From NCBI GenBank assembly GCA_017893485.1, contig CM030358.1, forward strand, positions 147,572,926-147,636,925: a DNA stretch of 64,000 nucleotides. The letters run 5' to 3'. How positions within the stretch are numbered: position 1 is the stretch's first letter; every line of letters begins with the position of its first letter. The notes under the pieces were generated by a model. That model did no database searches. It saw only the letters and a list, made by a program, of their open reading frames with translations, and was not told where the DNA came from. Shown here piece after piece: positions 10,391 through 23,100 of the stretch. Source of the stretch: Hemerocallis citrina. Lineage: Eukaryota; Streptophyta; Magnoliopsida; Asparagales; Asphodelaceae. Both the position numbers and the translations under genes were made by a program.

Positions 10391-13300
10391 TCAAACATGC
10401 AAAATATTAGCCAGGTTCATGCAATGCTTGAACTTGGCTGCTCCAACAACTTTGGTCAACATATCAGCAGGATTATCAGCTGTTCCAATCTTCACCAAAT
10501 GAATATCACCATCCTTTATCAAATCACGCACAAAGTGATAACGGACATCAATATGTTTGGTCCTCGAATGATGAACTTGGTTCTTCGCTAAATGAATAGC
10601 ACTCTGACTGTCACAGTGTACCTCCACCTTCTCCCGATGAATCCCCAAGCTCTTCAAAAGTCCATGTATCCAAATGGCTTCCTTCATGGCCTCAGCAACA
10701 GCCATGTATTCAGCCTCAGTAGTAGACAACGCTACAGTGGACTGCAAATTTGACCTCCAACTTATAGGTGCTCTAGCCATCGTAAACAAATAGCCTGTAG
10801 TAGACCGCCTCTTATCTAGATCACCTGCATAGTCTGAATCAACATATCCAACTAATAACCTGCTAATATTGTCATCCCTTTCAAATTTCAAACCCACATC
10901 TGTGGTGCCACTTATGTACCTTAGAATCCATTTAGCTGCTTGCCAATGCTCTTTGCCTGGATCATGCATATATCGACTAACCATACTCACCGCCTGAGAG
11001 ATGTCTGGTCGAGTACAAACCATGGCATACATCAAACTGCCAACCACACTAGTGTAAGGTACATTTGCCATATACTGTCTCTCTTCATCTGTACTTGGAG
11101 ACTGAGAAGCACTAATTCTGAAATGACTGGCTAAGGGTGTACTTACTGGTTTAGTCTTCTCATCTATACCGAACCGTTTCAGCACCTTCAAAAGATATTG
11201 CTTCTGAGTCAAACTCACTGTGCCCTTTGCCCTGTCTCTAGCTATCTCCATCCCAAGTATCTTCTTGGCTTCACCAAGATCCTTCATCTCGAATTCAGAA
11301 CTCAACTGATTCTTCAAATTTTGAATCTCCTTAGCATTCTTAGAGGCAATCAACATATCATCCACATATAATAACAGATATATGAAAGAGCCATCCTGCA
11401 ACTTCCTGAAGTAAACACAATGATCAAACTCACTTCTGGAATATCTCTGCACCTTCATAAACTGATCAAACCTCAAATACCACTGCCTTGGAGATTGCTT
11501 CAACCCATAGAGAGACTTCTTCAACCTGCAAACACAATTTTCCTTCCCAGCTGTCTTGAACCCATCTGGCTGTAACATATAAATTTCTTCATCTAGTTCC
11601 CCATGTAAGAACGCAGTCTTCACATCCATCTGTGTCAACTCAAGGTCAAACTGTGCTACCAATGCCAACAAAATCCGAATAGAAGGATGCTTCACAACCG
11701 GAGAGAACACTTCATTGTAGTCAATTCCTTCCTTTTGAGCATACCCCTTTGCAACTAGTCTAGCCTTGAACCGAACACTGCCTTTTGGACCCTCTTTCTT
11801 CGTATATACCCACTTGCAACCAATTGCTTTCTTCCCCTTTGGTAGTTGCACTAGATCCCAAGTCTTATTCTTATGAAGGGAGTTCATCTCTTCATCCATA
11901 GCAACTTTCCAATCTGCATTTTCTGAACTTCTAGTGGCTTCTTTGAAGTTGGAGGGAACTTCATCATCCACAATGGGAAGAGCAAATGCAACTGTGTCTG
12001 TAAAACGAGACGGTCGTTTGATATCTCTTCTTTGCCTTCTTACTGCAATTGATTCTTCCTGCTGGATAGGAACTTCTTCATCATTCTCAGTATCAACCAC
12101 ATCATCTTCATCTTGGACAGGAACAGGGTTTTCAACTGACAAATTTTCTAACTCCACCTGTTGGAACACTCTCCTACCAGTCGACTGGTTATTGCCACCA
12201 GTCGACTGTCCCGAGCTCCCACAATTCTGCTGTTTTGGACCACCAGTCGACTGCTCCTGTTCATCAGTCGACTGTCCCGAACTTCTTCTACTCACCTGTT
12301 GAAGAACTGTCCCACTCTTCTGCTGCTCACCAGTCGACTGTCCTATACCACCAGTCGACTGTCCCGAGCTGATCATGCTGGTCTCATCAAAAGTGACATC
12401 TCTGCTGATTACTAACTTCTTCTGTTCTGGACACCACAACCTGTAACCTTTGACACCAGTACTAAAACCAACAAATATAGCCTTTTTGGCTCTTGCATCA
12501 AGTTTAGTTTCAGTTACATGAAAATAAGCAGGACAACCAAATATATGCAAAAAACTATAATCAGATGCAGGTTTACCACTCCATACCTCAATAGGCGTTT
12601 TGCCTTCAAGTGCTGCTGATGGTAAACGGTTGACGATGTGGCTTGCATATATAACAGCTTCTGCCCAAAATGTCTTCTTCAACCCAGACTGTGCTAACAT
12701 ACATCTTACCTTCTCAAGTAAGGTTCTGTTCATCCTTTCTGCAACCCCATTTTGCTGTGGAGTCTTCCTAACTGTGAAGTGCCTTTGGATCCCTTCATCT
12801 TCACACAACTTCAGAAACGGATCATTCTTGTATTCCCCTCCATTATCTGACCTCAGAACCTTAATCTTCCTACCAGTCTGATTTTCAACTTTCTTCTTCC
12901 AACTTGTGAACAATGTCAAAACTTCATCTTTGTGCTTCATGGTATATACCCAAACTCGCCTGGAGTAATCATCAACAAAAGTAACAAACCAGTGTCTACC
13001 ACTCATAGAAGGTGTCTGAGTAGGGCCCCAAACATCTGTGTGCACATAATCGAGGATACCCTTTGTCTGATGTACAGCTGTACCAAATTTCACCCTAGTT
13101 TGCTTACCCAAAACACAATGTTCACAAAATTCCAACTTGCACCCTTTAGCATCTTTAAGCAACCCTTGCTTCACAAGCCCCTGCAAGGCCTTTTCTCCTG
13201 CATGCCCGAGTCGCATATGCCACAACCTAGTAGAGTCGGGAACAACCTGTTTAGGCTTTTCAGTTACACTGGCAGCCTGACCCAAATATGTTTTTCCCTG

Positions 13301-14557
13301 CAAGAAAAACAAGTTCCTCTTCCTTTGGCCTTTCATCACCACAAGTGATCCACTAGTCACTTTCAGAACGCCACATTCACTAGCAAATTTCAAACCACTG
13401 GCCTCTAAAGCACCTAGTGAAATCAGATTCTTTTTCAAATCTGGAACATACCATACATCTGAAAGCTCCCTAATGAGACCATCGTGCATTAGCAATTCAA
13501 TCTTCCCGACTCCTACCTTCTTACAAGGTGCATCATTTCCCATCAAAACTACACCACCATCCATATACTCCAAAGAAGTAAACCACTCCTTTTTCCAAGT
13601 CATATGATAGGAGGCTGCTGTATCAAGAAACCATACTTCTTGATAAAGTGAGGGACTAGAAGCAAGTGCAAAAGAAAAATCCTCGCCACTTTCTAAATTA
13701 TCAACAGTCACATTTGCAGTCGAATTTCCCTTATTTCGTAGCTTTGGACAATCCTTCTTCCAATGCCCCCTTTCATGACAGAAAGCACATTCATCTTTGG
13801 CCGGTATTTTCCTGTCCTTCGAAACTCCTCTCGATTTGGAACGAGACTTGTTTCCCTTTTTCCCAGATTTGGACTCAGATCTTGTCTCAGTCCTGCCCCT
13901 TACAATCAACGCTTCAGAAGTTTCTCTATCAACCATCTTATCCCTTCTCCTAGTTTCATTATTTAACAAAGCATTTGCAACATCTTCATATTTCACTGTA
14001 TCTTTTCCATATAATAAAGTAGTTGCTAAATGATCATAACTTTCAGGTAATGAATTCAACAGAATTAGGGCTTTATCTTCATCCTTAATTTGCTCATCCA
14101 AATTTAACAAATCAGCCAATAATTTATTAAATGATTCCACATGAGCATTCATAGACATACCTTCCGTATAGGTGAAGCGAAAAAGTCTCTTCTTCAAATA
14201 CAGCCGATTCTCCAAACTTTTCCTCATGTATTTGTCTTCGAGCTTCTTCCACAACACCGCAGCAACGGTATCCCTCATCAAATCGTACTTCTGAGCCTTC
14301 TCAATAAAGAGCCGAATAGTCCCACACGCAACTCGATTCAACTTCTTCCAATCTGCTTCGGACATATCCTTAGGTTTTTCTTCCTCCAAAGCAACATCCT
14401 GTTCTTGTTGAACAAGAACATCCAACACCTCACATTGCCACATCCCGAAATTGTTTGTCCCATCAAATTTTTCAACTTCAAATTTTGCGTTGTGAATCGT
14501 TGTTCTTGATGAACTTGATCCCACACCATCCTTGGTTGCATCTGTGTCACCCGCCAT
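10391..14557 (-). CDS. copia gag-pol polyprotein (1388 aa)
   Basis: This encodes all proteins for copia replication in one frame. gag covers about residues 20-250, followed by a CCHC knuckle (C257, C260, H265, C270). The protease motif is FLDTAAS with D312, a DTAA variant of the usual DSGA. GAG-pre-integrase and the HHCC part come next (H447, H452, C478, C481). The integrase core has D508, D571 and E607, with correct D-35-E spacing. A linker at 731-795 carries six Gln-Ser-Thr repeats. The reverse transcriptase has D978 and YVDD at 1064-1067. RNase H has D1240, E1281, D1316 and D1361. The ATG lies 23 bases after the primer-binding site, with no stop or frameshift. This is a complete, probably active TE gene, not a host gene. 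Expression would start from the LTR TATA box. Confidence 0.95.
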   Translation of the reverse strand: MAGDTDATKDGVGSSSSRTTIHNAKFEVEKFDGTNNFGMWQCEVLDVLVQQEQDVALEEEKPKDMSEADWKKLNRVACGTIRLFIEKAQKYDLMRDTVAAVLWKKLEDKYMRKSLENRLYLKKRLFRFTYTEGMSMNAHVESFNKLLADLLNLDEQIKDEDKALILLNSLPESYDHLATTLLYGKDTVKYEDVANALLNNETRRRDKMVDRETSEALIVRGRTETRSESKSGKKGNKSRSKSRGVSKDRKIPAKDECAFCHERGHWKKDCPKLRNKGNSTANVTVDNLESGEDFSFALASSPSLYQEVWFLDTAASYHMTWKKEWFTSLEYMDGGVVLMGNDAPCKKVGVGKIELLMHDGLIRELSDVWYVPDLKKNLISLGALEASGLKFASECGVLKVTSGSLVVMKGQRKRNLFFLQGKTYLGQAASVTEKPKQVVPDSTRLWHMRLGHAGEKALQGLVKQGLLKDAKGCKLEFCEHCVLGKQTRVKFGTAVHQTKGILDYVHTDVWGPTQTPSMSGRHWFVTFVDDYSRRVWVYTMKHKDEVLTLFTSWKKKVENQTGRKIKVLRSDNGGEYKNDPFLKLCEDEGIQRHFTVRKTPQQNGVAERMNRTLLEKVRCMLAQSGLKKTFWAEAVIYASHIVNRLPSAALEGKTPIEVWSGKPASDYSFLHIFGCPAYFHVTETKLDARAKKAIFVGFSTGVKGYRLWCPEQKKLVISRDVTFDETSMISSGQSTGGIGQSTGEQQKSGTVLQQVSRRSSGQSTDEQEQSTGGPKQQNCGSSGQSTGGNNQSTGRRVFQQVELENLSVENPVPVQDEDDVVDTENDEEVPIQQEESIAVRRQRRDIKRPSRFTDTVAFALPIVDDEVPSNFKEATRSSENADWKVAMDEEMNSLHKNKTWDLVQLPKGKKAIGCKWVYTKKEGPKGSVRFKARLVAKGYAQKEGIDYNEVFSPVVKHPSIRILLALVAQFDLELTQMDVKTAFLHGELDEEIYMLQPDGFKTAGKENCVCRLKKSLYGLKQSPRQWYLRFDQFMKVQRYSRSEFDHCVYFRKLQDGSFIYLLLYVDDMLIASKNAKEIQNLKNQLSSEFEMKDLGEAKKILGMEIARDRAKGTVSLTQKQYLLKVLKRFGIDEKTKPVSTPLASHFRISASQSPSTDEERQYMANVPYTSVVGSLMYAMVCTRPDISQAVSMVSRYMHDPGKEHWQAAKWILRYISGTTDVGLKFERDDNISRLLVGYVDSDYAGDLDKRRSTTGYLFTMARAPISWRSNLQSTVALSTTEAEYMAVAEAMKEAIWIHGLLKSLGIHREKVEVHCDSQSAIHLAKNQVHHSRTKHIDVRYHFVRDLIKDGDIHLVKIGTADNPADMLTKVVGAAKFKHCMNLANILHV
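12173..12367 (-). repeat. CAGTCGACTG repeats inside copia coding sequence (QST linker)
   Basis: Six copies of a CAGTCGACTG core lie in 195 bases of the integrase-RT linker. Read as CAG-TCG-ACT they give Gln-Ser-Thr at residues near 733, 740, 762, 769, 784 and 791. The same palindrome is clustered in this element's LTRs. Confidence 0.9.
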
Positions 14558-14579
14558 CTCCCTCTAGGTCGAACCAATA

Positions 14580-14591
14580 GCTCTGATACCA
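14580..14591 (-). other. Primer-binding site (initiator tRNA-Met)
   Basis: Minus-strand TGGTATCAGAGC, two bases from the 5' LTR. Confidence 0.9.
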
Positions 14592-14853
14592 CTTGTTGTG
14601 CGTGAGTACAAATCAAACCAACAATCCAAACGAACTAATACGGAATCAAAGAGAGAACCAGCGAGAGAAAACACAGAAAACCAAACAACACAAGAACACA
14701 AGATTTACGTGGTTCGGCAAAACGATGCCTACATCCACAAGGGGCGGTTGGGGTTTCTTTACTATGATCTCCAATGGGCAAACAAAGCCTTTACAAGAGA
14801 TGACGGCTACAAAATCCGAATTAGGTGTTACTATTTACAAAACCCTAACGGGT

Positions 14854-14863
14854 GTATTTATAG
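14854..14863 (-). promoter_or_regulatory. TATA box of the intact copia 5' LTR
   Basis: Minus-strand CTATAAATAC. The CAGTCGACTG cluster (14918-14982, plus degenerate copies to about 15060) lies 55-200 bases upstream of it, in the U3 position expected for an enhancer. Confidence 0.65.
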
Positions 14864-14917
14864 GGAATCTATTGGGCCTTTTCGAATTGGGCCAGATCCA
14901 GTTCAAAATACCGTCGA

Positions 14918-14982
14918 CAGTCGACTGGTCGACTTACCAGTCGACTGGTAATCCTTCTGGCAGTCGACTGATAAGTCGACTG
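14918..14982 (-). promoter_or_regulatory. CAGTCGACTG palindrome cluster in copia U3
   Basis: Four AGTCGACTG copies occur within 65 bases, three of them with the complete 10-base palindrome. Degenerate copies (CAGTCGCCTG, CAGTCGGCTG) follow. Position upstream of the TATA box suggests a binding-site array; function is inferred. Confidence 0.5.
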
Positions 14983-15601
14983 ATCCTCTGCTGCTGCTTG
15001 TATCTTTAGCCTTCGAAAACTCTCTGGACAGTCGCCTGACCCTCCTATCAGTCGGCTGCTGCAGATACTCCAAAACAATCTGAACCAGAATCGAGCCATT
15101 ATCCTACACAATTACACTCGCTATCTAATTACACTCGCTATCTAAGATAGCGAGTGTAGTTCAATTGAACTCGCTATCTCAAATAACGAGGTAGTTGTAT
15201 ACATTTCATGTAGAAATTGCATGTTTAATTTCTTTTGAAAAATGAGTACAACTACATTCGTTATCTAGTTCAACCGATCAGAAAGCGAGTGTAGCTGTAC
15301 TTATTTTTCCAGAGAGTTTGTTTTAGAAAATCAAACTCGCTGTTTTCAACGAGTCTGATTCAACCAAGGTTGTTGAAAACAGGGAGTCTGCCTTTAGAGT
15401 TTAGACTTTTGTATCTTCGCCTCTAAGTGTTGGAGAAAATCATAGAACTACACTTGCTGTTCGAAAGACCAAGCTTATTTTCAAATAACTCAGTATTTGA
15501 ACAGCAAGTAATATCAATTTGATAAATAGTTTTGAAAGTGGTTCAGTTTGATAAATTCTTTCAGAAAGTGGGTCATTTTGAAACAAAAAATCAGCCAACT
15601 T

Positions 15602-16134
15602 CTTGGTCTGTCAAAAATGATCAAATAGACAATGACAGCCTGTCATTGCCACGTGACAACCCATGTGCCTATTGGGACTCTTGCCCTACCCTTATTCATT
15701 CAATAATAGTTATTCGTACATATGTCTCACTTATTCACTTCTCGATCTTCTCTTCTTCATTTCTTCATAGCCATGAGGTTTCATTGATAAATAGAGAATC
15801 TGCGCATTGTATTGGGGTGATAAAAGCAGCAAAAGACAGTAGTCTAGATAGTGCTGCGAGTTCATTAAAATACTAAAGATGTTGAGAGAATTAATTAATG
15901 AGGAATAAGCTTGATGGATTAGATCAGATTTAGATCTAAAGCACCTAAAGCATACAAGTCACATCTCTGTACCTAGAATGAGGAGTATCATAGGGATACT
16001 TGACGAAAGCAGTACTCCTCTCTTTTAGTCTTAGCTGGATCCAAGTAAGAGATTGTTCGGCTCTCTGCTTCCGCTGCATGGATTGGAGTGTATGTCATAT
16101 CTACCAGCTGCATTCCAGCTTGTTCCCAGTCTCA
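15602..16134. other. Unassigned DNA between MULE and Harbinger-like element
   Basis: No convincing gene or repeat. A plus-strand open frame covers part of it, but it begins within the MULE end and has no recognisable domain. Confidence 0.4.
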
Positions 16135-16836
16135 GAGCATCGACAGTCGTTTGATGGTAAAAATATGCATAAATGAATAAATGAATATAACAATATCTCG
16201 TTTTGCTGCAGTCGTAGAATACTATTTTTTTATTTTTTAAAATTAAAATAATAACAGGCGGTACTTCATGTTCCGTCGGAGAGGAAAAAAAAACATGTAA
16301 AAATGTGGGACGGCATATCATGTTCCGTCGGAGAGGGAATTTTTTTTAAAAAAAATGGTGGGACGGCACTTCAAGTGCCGTCCGAGGGAAAAATCGTACT
16401 CGAAGTGCAAAAAAAAATATATAAAAAATTACAAAAAAATACAAAAAAATACAAAAAAAAATTACAAAAAATTACAAAAAATTACAAAAAATTACAAAAA
16501 ACCATATAAAGGGTGGGACGGCACTTCAAGTGACGTCTGAGAGAAGTGGGACGACACATTGGTTTTTTTTATTATGAAATTAATTTTTTTTTGGAGGGAC
16601 GGCACTTCGTCCGGCCATTAAAAAAATATTTTTTTTTGTGCGACGACACTTCAAGTGCCATCCGACCATTAAAAAAATATTTTTTTTGTGCGACGACACT
16701 TCAAGCTCTGTCTCTCATATATGCATATTTCTTATTTCCATTCTCATTTATGGCAATCTCCTGTAGCGATTTGCATAATATGCATATTTGGCCAACGACT
16801 GCAGCGTTCTTTTTGACCAAACGACTAGAGATGCTC
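16135..16836. mobile_element. PIF/Harbinger-like non-autonomous element with internal palindromes
   Basis: The ends are inverted (GAGCATCGACAGTCGTTTG; right complement GAGCATCTCTAGTCGTTTG), flanked by TCA at 16132-16134 and 16837-16839. Inside are about seven copies or half-copies of GGGACGGCACTTCAAGTG/CCGTCCGA near 16256-16700, and A-rich (ATTACAAAAA)n at 16420-16500. No transposase. The 3-bp duplication and GAGCATC ends suggest Harbinger but are short. Confidence 0.6.
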
Positions 16837-17266
16837 TCAGTAGTGAACAGAAAATGAATCAGCCAACATCGGTTATTAGTCTCTTTATGTCACGCTCCGC
16901 TTCCCGTTATACAAAAACACAAATACGTAACTGAGATCTAACAAATAATATAAGTATACCAACTCATATCATCCATAAGCTATACAATACCATTAAGTTC
17001 AACAATACAATAATAATCACAGGAACAAGAATATAATGCAATAATCAATAACTGAGATACAAGAACTTAAAGAATACCGAGAATACACAATGCAATAGCA
17101 GTACGTAAAGTTCTTTCAGTTTCTCATTATCTGTACATGTATAAATAACAACTCAAAAGAAAAATGGAGAGTACCCATTAGAGTAAGCTTTGGGCGACAA
17201 GTACTAGCAAACAGTGAAAAAAATAAAGGACTGTATAACAAGAACAAAAAATTAAAACGATATCAG

Positions 17267-17620
17267 AGGTCAATAAATGATAAACGATAACAAGATCGAA
17301 GTCGATAAAATTGTACAATGGTCGATAAATAATAGTTAATAATCAGTAAAAATAATAATCGATAAATAATAGTCAATAATCAGTAAAAAAATAATCGATA
17401 AACAATAGTCAATAATAGAATCAATATTCGATAGTCAATGATGCATTGGTCAATGATCAATGATCTATAAACAATGGCCGATAAACAATAATCGATAAGG
17501 CCAATAGCCGATAGTCAATAATCAATAAACGATAGTTGATAAACATTAATCAATAATCACTAAATCAATAGTCGATGAACAATAATCAATAATCAATAAA
17601 TCAATAGTGTCAATCTTTAG
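17267..17620. repeat. Degenerate minisatellite in solo LTR A
   Basis: About 350 bases of imperfect short repeats built on GATAAACAATARTCAATAA-like units of roughly 14-16 bases. LTR B has a different simple array (CAGATGTCA-type, about 20760-20910) at the same relative place. Confidence 0.65.
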
Positions 17621-20157
17621 GTCTATCAATATTTTATTAACCTATCTAATGCACGCAATCCTGCATCCCATACCACAAGTTCAGGTGCATACAAACAAGT
17701 GAACGTTTAGACTATAGTGATGAACTCTACAGATCATGTACTCGGCAATGATAATCAATAACGAGAATCCACAATCAACGATCAATAACGAGAATTTGTC
17801 CATGATACGATACACGATAACAATAATAATATAGGGAAACATGGGCTCCGCATCTGAGTACAGTCTCTGATTGATCACTACCAAGTCGACTCTTATTACC
17901 GCAGGCTTGTTATTATTTTATCAACAAGAATCATGAATATGCAATTGATGGAACGGGTGTAGAAAATTATGCAATGGGTACAATCGATGACAACAGTAGT
18001 ATCAGCACAATATCAACAAGATATCAAGGCTATACAATACATAAAATATACATAGTTCAATTCATTAAATATGAAAAATAACAGATTTATATGAAAAAAT
18101 GTAACATTGCAGGTTTTGGACAACAACACCTATTGATACTCAAATTCACTTTCCCGCTGCTACGAGAATGCAAATCTGATTCTCTTAGGGGTTCTAGAAA
18201 ATAGACTCTCTGCCGGTTCCAACGCATATTTACACGATACATTATTGTTACAGTAATTATACATATAATTTATTCTTAATGGTTTCGTGCATAGTCTCGG
18301 TTCTGAAAATTATAACCTGACAATACTAAAACATCAATAACTTACACTCTGTAAGTCGGATTGAGAATCCGTAAGATGTTCCGGATTCAAGACTCAGTGT
18401 GCTACAATTTTTATGTACAAAGTTCTAAGTTTTAGTGTCACGAACTGGGTCAAAATCTCAGTATAAAGTCATGCAATTTTTAGGGCAGCAAAGTTGAATG
18501 TCCAATAATACGATAAATGAATGGTTCAAAATTTAATCAATAAAAATGACACGATAAGAAGAATATGAATCAAAAGCATGATACGATAAAGAAAATAATG
18601 AATCAATAATGGAATTCAATTAGATACGACATTCAAATCAATAACTACTTGCCGGATGTCAAGAAAAATACTTGCACAAAAACAATAAAATGTGTACACG
18701 AGATGATTACCTGTTACGATTAGTGTGAGCGTTCAAGTACACGTACGGTTGGCAGTCGGGTCGACCGGGCTGAGTCGGGTCGAACCCGACCGAGTTGGAA
18801 CCGAATTCGGGCGGGTTCAGGTCGGGTCGGCTTGATAACCGGGCCGGACCAGGCCGGGTTGAAATAGCGAAATATCGACCCGGCGAACCCGCGATCCCAT
18901 TCGGGTTCAACCCGGGTCGGGTCGCTGGTTGGCCCGTCGATTATCAATTCTTCTTATTTTTTAACTTTAAAAAAAGTGTAAAAATAATAATAAGAATCAA
19001 TAAGTGAAATTGATTTAAAAAATGTATATATTATTCATATGATTTGAACTTATACAAATGTGCAACTTTTTTTTATAAGAAACAATGATTTATTACAATT
19101 TTGTTCCATACAATTTCAATTTTCTTCATTTTTTCAACTTTTTTTTTATAAGAAACAAAGATTTTTTACAATTTTTTATACATTTATAATTTTCTTTAAT
19201 TTGTTGGTCTTCAATTTGTTGTTGTTGTTATTGGTCTTCAATTCTTCATGTTGGTTGCTATTGTTGTTGTTATTGTGCTTCCAGCGAGTAGCTTCCACTT
19301 GTAGACGTGTCGAACCTTACTCCTTGTGTCCTATCTTCGGCCTTCATAGTCTTCCGCGCAGACGAGCATCTCCAAGGATTGGGGCTTCATGCGATTTCTG
19401 TAATCGGTTAGAATCCTGCCACTTGTAGAATATACACGATCTGAAGCAACTGTAGGGACATGAGGAGTTAGTAAATCTTTAGCCATATATTTAAGAATAC
19501 TATAAGCATGTTCATGGTCTTTACACTATTGTAAAATATCAAGTGTAGAAGTAAAATTTTCAGAATCTTGTTGATTATACCAATGTAATTCATTTGGTTG
19601 ATTAGTCCTAGCTTTTTTTTGATTGAATTTGTGTAAGTAAATTAAATGTGACATCATCTAATTTACTCTTACCCTTACCTCTAGAAGTAGCAGAAGAAGA
19701 ACTCACTAAACTAGTTGTACTACTAGATGCAAAACTTCTATCATAAAAATCATACAAGTTATTTAATGTCGATTCAAAGCCAGCTAAAAATGTTTCGCAA
19801 TCAATTTCAGATTCATCTCCAAGTAAAATAAAAAAATATTTCAATCAAACCCTTCGTACCTTCTAATTTGATACGAGGATCCATCACAGTAGCAATACAA
19901 TACAACATAGGAGGAGGACTAAAATACTTCAAAATTTTGGTGTATGCAGGTTTCACAATATGACCAATATAAATATCATCGATCATTTCTTTGAAAGTTT
20001 GCATCATAGTAACAATTGAAGTAAAAATGCTACTTGAAGTAGATTCATAAGATTTTGAAAATTTTAAAGTTGCGATTTTAAAAGGTTCTAAAACTTTTAA
20101 CAAAGATTCAGCATAATACCAAGCTTCGAGAGTCATTTGATAATTTGACATATTTTT

Positions 20158-23100
20158 TGTCACGCCCCGCTTCCCAAAAAGAGAATATAGATTACGGATA
20201 CGTGACTAATCCCAGCGAATGATTTTTATCATCCATAAAATGTCAGGATCTTTACAACATTTCACAAGAATAATCAGAGTCGGAAGCAAGAGAAGTCAAC
20301 CACGCATGCATATATGAACCAATACCAACAAAATTTCCTTAAAACAAAATATAATAATCTCAAATAAATCAGATCTGAATAAGTTAGCAATCCTGGGTCA
20401 CATTGCCCAATACAAATAAATCCAAGTATCCAATACAATTGTTCAAATAAGCAACAGGAAATAATAATTAGATATAGCAAAAGCTCTAGCCAACTAGAAT
20501 CTCATATCACCAACTTCATCAGGCAACTGTTCTCCAAAATCTACAATTTAATAAATTGCAGGAAGAGGAAAAAAAACAAGCTTCATTCAATGCAAGTTAC
20601 GGGCCGCTTGTAGTGCAGGTACAAGTACAGGAAAAGGATAAACAAATCTAAAAAATAACAGAAACAAACAAACATAGCATGGAATAGATATGACAGAGCA
20701 AAACACAATGTCTAACATAAATCAGTTAACTGAATCGAGTAACATGGTATACTAACAAGTACAGGTGACATGTAACAGATGTCAAGAGTCAGATGGTATG
20801 CAGATAGATATACAAATAACAGATGTCAAGTAACATGTAATAGTCAGACAGATATCAGATGTGAAATACAGATACAGGTAAACAGGTAGCAGATGTCATG
20901 TTATTACAAGTCTTGTGTTATTACTATCTAGGTAGCACTTCATGCGTCCCAAACTTTTACCACATAGTTTTTACATTCAAAAAAATTACGTTTAGATTTC
21001 GTAGGGGATTCTATAGAGCCGTGTACTTAGGTATCAGACAGACAGATATCAGATGCAGATCAGACAGATAGATAGAACCTATGGGTTCTCTTCTGAGTAC
21101 ACCTTCCTATAGGGAAGTATGCAGTCAGGGTATCAGACAAACATAGTCGTGTATCATGTAGTCATGAACACGTAGCAAATAATCCTGTGGGAACACGGGC
21201 TCCCTTCCAGGTACACATTTCTATATTATCCATTACTAAATCTTTCCCTTAACCCCGACTTGATTATTTTATTATTATTATCAAACATGCATGTATGTGT
21301 CACAAAACAGAACAAGAATAACATGGTATAAACAAGTAATGGGTTTGACTAAAAAATAAACGTATACAGATGAAAGACAACACATAAAAGGATAGAACAA
21401 TGACAAATTCTAGTTCAGGATATTAAGACAGTACTGCACTAAATCTGGAATTCCCGTTGCTACAAACATGTAAATCTGGATCCGTCAGAGAACTTGGAAA
21501 ATAGACTTTCGGCTGAATCAAGAAAAAATATATATGTCATATGGTATTTCACAAAAACAAGTCTCAAAACAGATTTGTATCCAGAAAATATGTTCAGCCA
21601 GAAATCAGAAGTTTGTATTCTTAAATAGGAAAACAGCATGAAAACTCATTAATTAAATTCACGAAAAATCTAGGGTATTTCCTAGTATGTTTAGTAACAG
21701 AAAATAAAGTTTCATAATTTTCCAATATAAATAGAATAGTCAAGTAAAATCAGAAAACAACAAGACACGACAGTTTTGTAAATCTGGATTCATAAACACT
21801 GCAGCACTAAAACAACAATATCTCACAAAATACAAATCGAAATCCAGATCCATCAAAAGGTTGATAAAATAGATACAGTAGGCTATAATTCATATTCAGA
21901 AAGATTTTTCAAACAGCAAGTAGAATCAGGTCGAAATTATGTATCTTTACTGAACCGCAAGGAAATTCTACTAGTATAATTATTATTTACAAGTATAAAA
22001 TAGTTTGTAAAACTTATTAATTAAATCCACAAAAATTCAGGATTAATCTCAATCAGGTCTAGTTATACTCAGCAAAAATATTGGATCAAAATAATACTTT
22101 TAACATCAGAATAAAAATAATTTACTCCACAAAATTCATATAAAACGAAATCTGGAATTTTTCTACACTACTGTAGCAAAATAGACATAACTCGCAACTC
22201 ATAAATCGAAACTGAGATCTGTCAGAAGGGTTGGAAAATAGACAGAATTCTCTACAGTTCATGTTCACAAATACTTTTAATTTACTGACCTTAATAAGGT
22301 CCAAAATACTGAATAAAAATGGGAAAATCGGCAAAACAGAAAATATCTTTCATGCAGAAAATCAACTAGTTCACATGAAACTCATCCAAAACATAACCAA
22401 CCTGAAATTTGGTGTACTAGATGTCCAAGCAACATGGTATATGGTATTTAGCAAGCCTACAACAAGTATACTACCACTAACACAACCAAGTACACGATAT
22501 CATACGAACAACATCTATGTATATACAACAAGAAGTGGTCATTCCTAAGTTATTTCATGTCAAAGGTGTCATGTGGCAACTACGGACGGGTCAACACAAT
22601 AGAGACAAGATCAACAAAGGGTTTCACAAAAGAATTATCTTTAGAACACAACTACACTACAGGCGGTATTTAGTACTTATATTGCACAAAAAAAGAATAC
22701 AAGTTACTTGCCTTATAGCCGACGACGAAAACGACGATGCAAAGAGAATAATGGGAACGGATTTCCGGGCAACGAACTCAACCGAACGAACACGAACACA
22801 AACCACAAACAATGAACTCACTCTCACGATCCCACGAACACGAACAACACACACACTCCCGAGAACACGACAACGGCAGGGGTGTGCATGATAAGGAGAT
22901 GGCGACGACAGCGAGCTACTATTGTTGCTGTGCGTCGACGAAGCGGAGGAGAGAAACGACTGCTGCGAGGAGTGGCGGCCGTCGGCATGCTGCAGGCTGC
23001 ACGGGGAGGCACTGGCGGAGACATAGGGAGACGGGGTGATGCAGGTCAACGATGGGAGACAGGGCCGCGAGTGGCGCTACACTGCGGAGCGTTGAAAGGA

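Larger units (their letters stand above)
9666..15108 (-). mobile_element. Full-length, recently inserted Ty1/copia retrotransposon
   Basis: The element has two 515-bp LTRs starting TGTTGTGCG and ending CCTACA. It has a tRNA-Met primer-binding site, one uninterrupted 1388-codon gag-pol ORF and a polypurine tract. A perfect 5-bp duplication, CAATT, flanks it at 9661-9665 and 15109-15113. The LTRs look identical on reading, which points to a very recent insertion. Everything needed for autonomous movement appears present. It sits inside the MULE, so it is the younger of the two. gag and linker style suggest the Tork group, but I cannot confirm lineage without a tree. Confidence 0.93.
14594..15108 (-). 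repeat. 5' LTR of the intact copia element
   Basis: 515 bp, TG...CA ends, next to the primer-binding site. It holds the promoter for the element. Confidence 0.92.
9264..15592. mobile_element. Mutator-like (MULE) non-autonomous transposon, split by copia
   Basis: AGCCAACTT is present at 9255-9263 and 15593-15601, a 9-bp duplication diagnostic of MULEs. The inner ends form an inverted repeat of about 80 bases (CAAAATGACCCCATTTTTTA on the left; complement CAAAATGACCCACTTTCTGA on the right). Between them lie repeated self-complementary units with GATAGCGAG/CTCGCTATC. Without the copia insertion it is about 0.9 kb and encodes nothing recognisable. A relative starts at 58836. Confidence 0.8.

Noticed and set aside
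15532..15876. 114-codon plus-strand frame
   Set aside because: It begins inside the MULE terminal repeat. No recognisable domain, and the apparent peptide resemblance near its end is too weak to name.
18707..18947. Small minus-strand frames rich in Pro/Arg/Asp
   Set aside because: They lie in the GC-rich subterminal repeats of the hAT element (CGGGTCGGGTT type), which are open in several frames by composition.
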